Below, in pieces: positions 63,103 to 64,000 of a DNA stretch of 64,000 bases. Numbering within the stretch: the stretch's first letter is position 1; the number at the start of each line of letters is the position of its first letter. Where the stretch lies: NCBI GenBank assembly GCA_019233755.1, contig JAFAMD010000053.1, positions 1 to 64,000 on the forward strand, in the 5' to 3' direction. The translations under genes were made by a program, and so were the position numbers. This DNA is from Acidobacteriaceae bacterium (GTDB lineage Bacteria > Acidobacteriota > Terriglobia > Bryobacterales > Bryobacteraceae). The notes under the pieces were generated by a model. It was not told the DNA's origin. It was given only the letters and a program-made list of their open reading frames with translations, and searched no databases.

Positions 63103-64000
63103 GTGAAACATGCCGTAGCCCTTGCGCTGTGCTGCTGCTCCGCACTCGCCCAGACGAATTCAGGCACGTACCTGCTTCATGATGTTCGCCTGATCGACGG
63201 TACCGGTAGCCTGCCGATCGCTCATGTGGACATAGGCATCGAAAACGGGAAGATCGCCGCGGTCGTGACGCCCCGTTCGGGCAGCCGCTTCACGCCTCAT
63301 AATCAGGCCGTCCGCCTCAACCTGTCAGGCAAAACTGTCATGCCCGGCATCATCAATGGCCATGGTCATCTCGGGCTGATCGATGGCACTTCGGTAGGTC
63401 CGGCGAATTACACACCCGCGAATATCGAGCGCCAGCTTTCCCAATACGAGCGCTACGGCATCACGACGGTGCTCTCGCTCGGACTGAACAAGGATTTGCT
63501 CTACCAACTGCGGGCCGCGCAGGAGAAAGGCGATCTCGGCGGGGCGACCATCCTGACCGCCGATCGCGGCATCGGCACACCCGGCGGCGTGCCAGGCGTC
63601 AGTGTCGGGCCCGATCAACTCTACCGTCCCACGACTCCGGAAGAAGCGCGAAAAGACGTTCGCGAGATGGCGGGCCGCGACCCCAATCTGCTCAAGATAT
63701 GGGTGGATGACAACCTTCACAAGCTGCCTGCACCGAATCCTGCTGTCGCCGCCGCGGTGATCGATGAGGCACACAAGCTGCATCTCTCTGTCGCTGCGCA
63801 CGTTTATTATGAGGTGGATGCGAAACGACTATTGCAGGAAGGCGTCAGCATTATCGCCCACAGTATCCGCGATCGGGAAATCGATCCGGATACCATCAGC
63901 CTCATCAAGAATCGCGGCATTTACTACATCCCGACCCTCCAGCTAGAGGAGTCTTTCTACATTTATGCCGGGCATCCTGCATGGATGGATACGGCTCTCT
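63103..64000 (+). CDS. Secreted amidohydrolase, 3' end outside window
   Basis: A GTG at 63103 opens a frame that runs past the window end (299 codons seen). A short signal (VALALCCCSALAQ) is followed by the amidohydrolase start (HDVRLIDGTGSLPI, then IENGKIAAV) and the metal motif VMPGIINGHGHLGL (HxH). Later KIWVDDNLH and SVAAHVYYEVDAKR fit the imidazolonepropionase/prolidase-like (Amidohydro_1) group. Exported hydrolase; substrate unknown. It begins 40 bases after permease copy 2. Confidence 0.8.
   Translation, partial: MKHAVALALCCCSALAQTNSGTYLLHDVRLIDGTGSLPIAHVDIGIENGKIAAVVTPRSGSRFTPHNQAVRLNLSGKTVMPGIINGHGHLGLIDGTSVGPANYTPANIERQLSQYERYGITTVLSLGLNKDLLYQLRAAQEKGDLGGATILTADRGIGTPGGVPGVSVGPDQLYRPTTPEEARKDVREMAGRDPNLLKIWVDDNLHKLPAPNPAVAAAVIDEAHKLHLSVAAHVYYEVDAKRLLQEGVSIIAHSIRDREIDPDTISLIKNRGIYYIPTLQLEESFYIYAGHPAWMDTAL

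Overview
The window looks like chromosomal DNA of a soil-type Acidobacterium (Bryobacter/Solibacter-like). This is inferred from a GlcNAc-type exopolysaccharide locus, a Tat-exported glucoamylase-like protein, an M28 peptidase lipoprotein, the relic tail of a TonB-dependent receptor, a GC-rich core, and heavy IS and toxin-antitoxin debris. No ribosomal or marker gene is present to confirm it.

Layout. From 0 to 5.1 kb lies accessory debris: an intact PIN/ribbon-helix-helix toxin-antitoxin pair, a decayed DUF433/DUF5615 pair, a secreted unknown protein, an SDR-like enzyme, an IS91 transposase relic and a frameshifted secreted-protein fragment. From 5.4 to 43.4 kb lies one large exopolysaccharide (EPS) locus, almost entirely on the minus strand. 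It is punctuated by two plus-strand genes for related secreted parallel beta-helix proteins at 5.4 and 18.2 kb. From 43.5 to 48.4 kb there is a decayed NusG/RfaH-like antiterminator, then a pile of mobile-element pieces (probable group II intron fragment, IS1634-type and IS110-type transposases joined tail to tail), then tRNA-Arg(CCG). From 48.5 to 64 kb the gene content is ordinary and GC-rich: TlpA-like thioredoxin, metallopeptidase, MarC, UvrD/PcrA helicase with a tiny coupled basic protein, glucoamylase-like protein, two APC amino-acid permeases, a GNAT protein, a class I aminotransferase, an M28 peptidase and the start of an amidohydrolase.

How the EPS genes fit together. A PglF/WbpM-type 4,6-dehydratase, two DegT aminotransferases (one of 3-amino and one of 4-amino active-site type) and a WlbA-WlbB-like fusion would make amino sugars. 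A PglC-type phosphoglycosyl transferase starts the lipid-linked unit and three GT4 enzymes extend it. Wzx flips it, Wzy polymerises it, and Wza plus Wzc export it. Layered on this is unusual decoration chemistry. There are two separate adenylation-enzyme/carrier-protein modules: one is an amino-acid-type A domain with a carrier protein, a formyltransferase and a luciferase-like monooxygenase; the other is an acyl ligase with a carrier protein, an asparagine synthase and a NAD synthetase homologue. There is also a PIG-L/ATP-grasp/PHP cassette, a second asparagine synthase, a GNAT-like protein and a deacetylase-like protein. I read this as a capsule or EPS bearing amidated, formylated or aminoacylated amino sugars, and it is the best candidate here for an undescribed system. 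The specific chemistry is inference.
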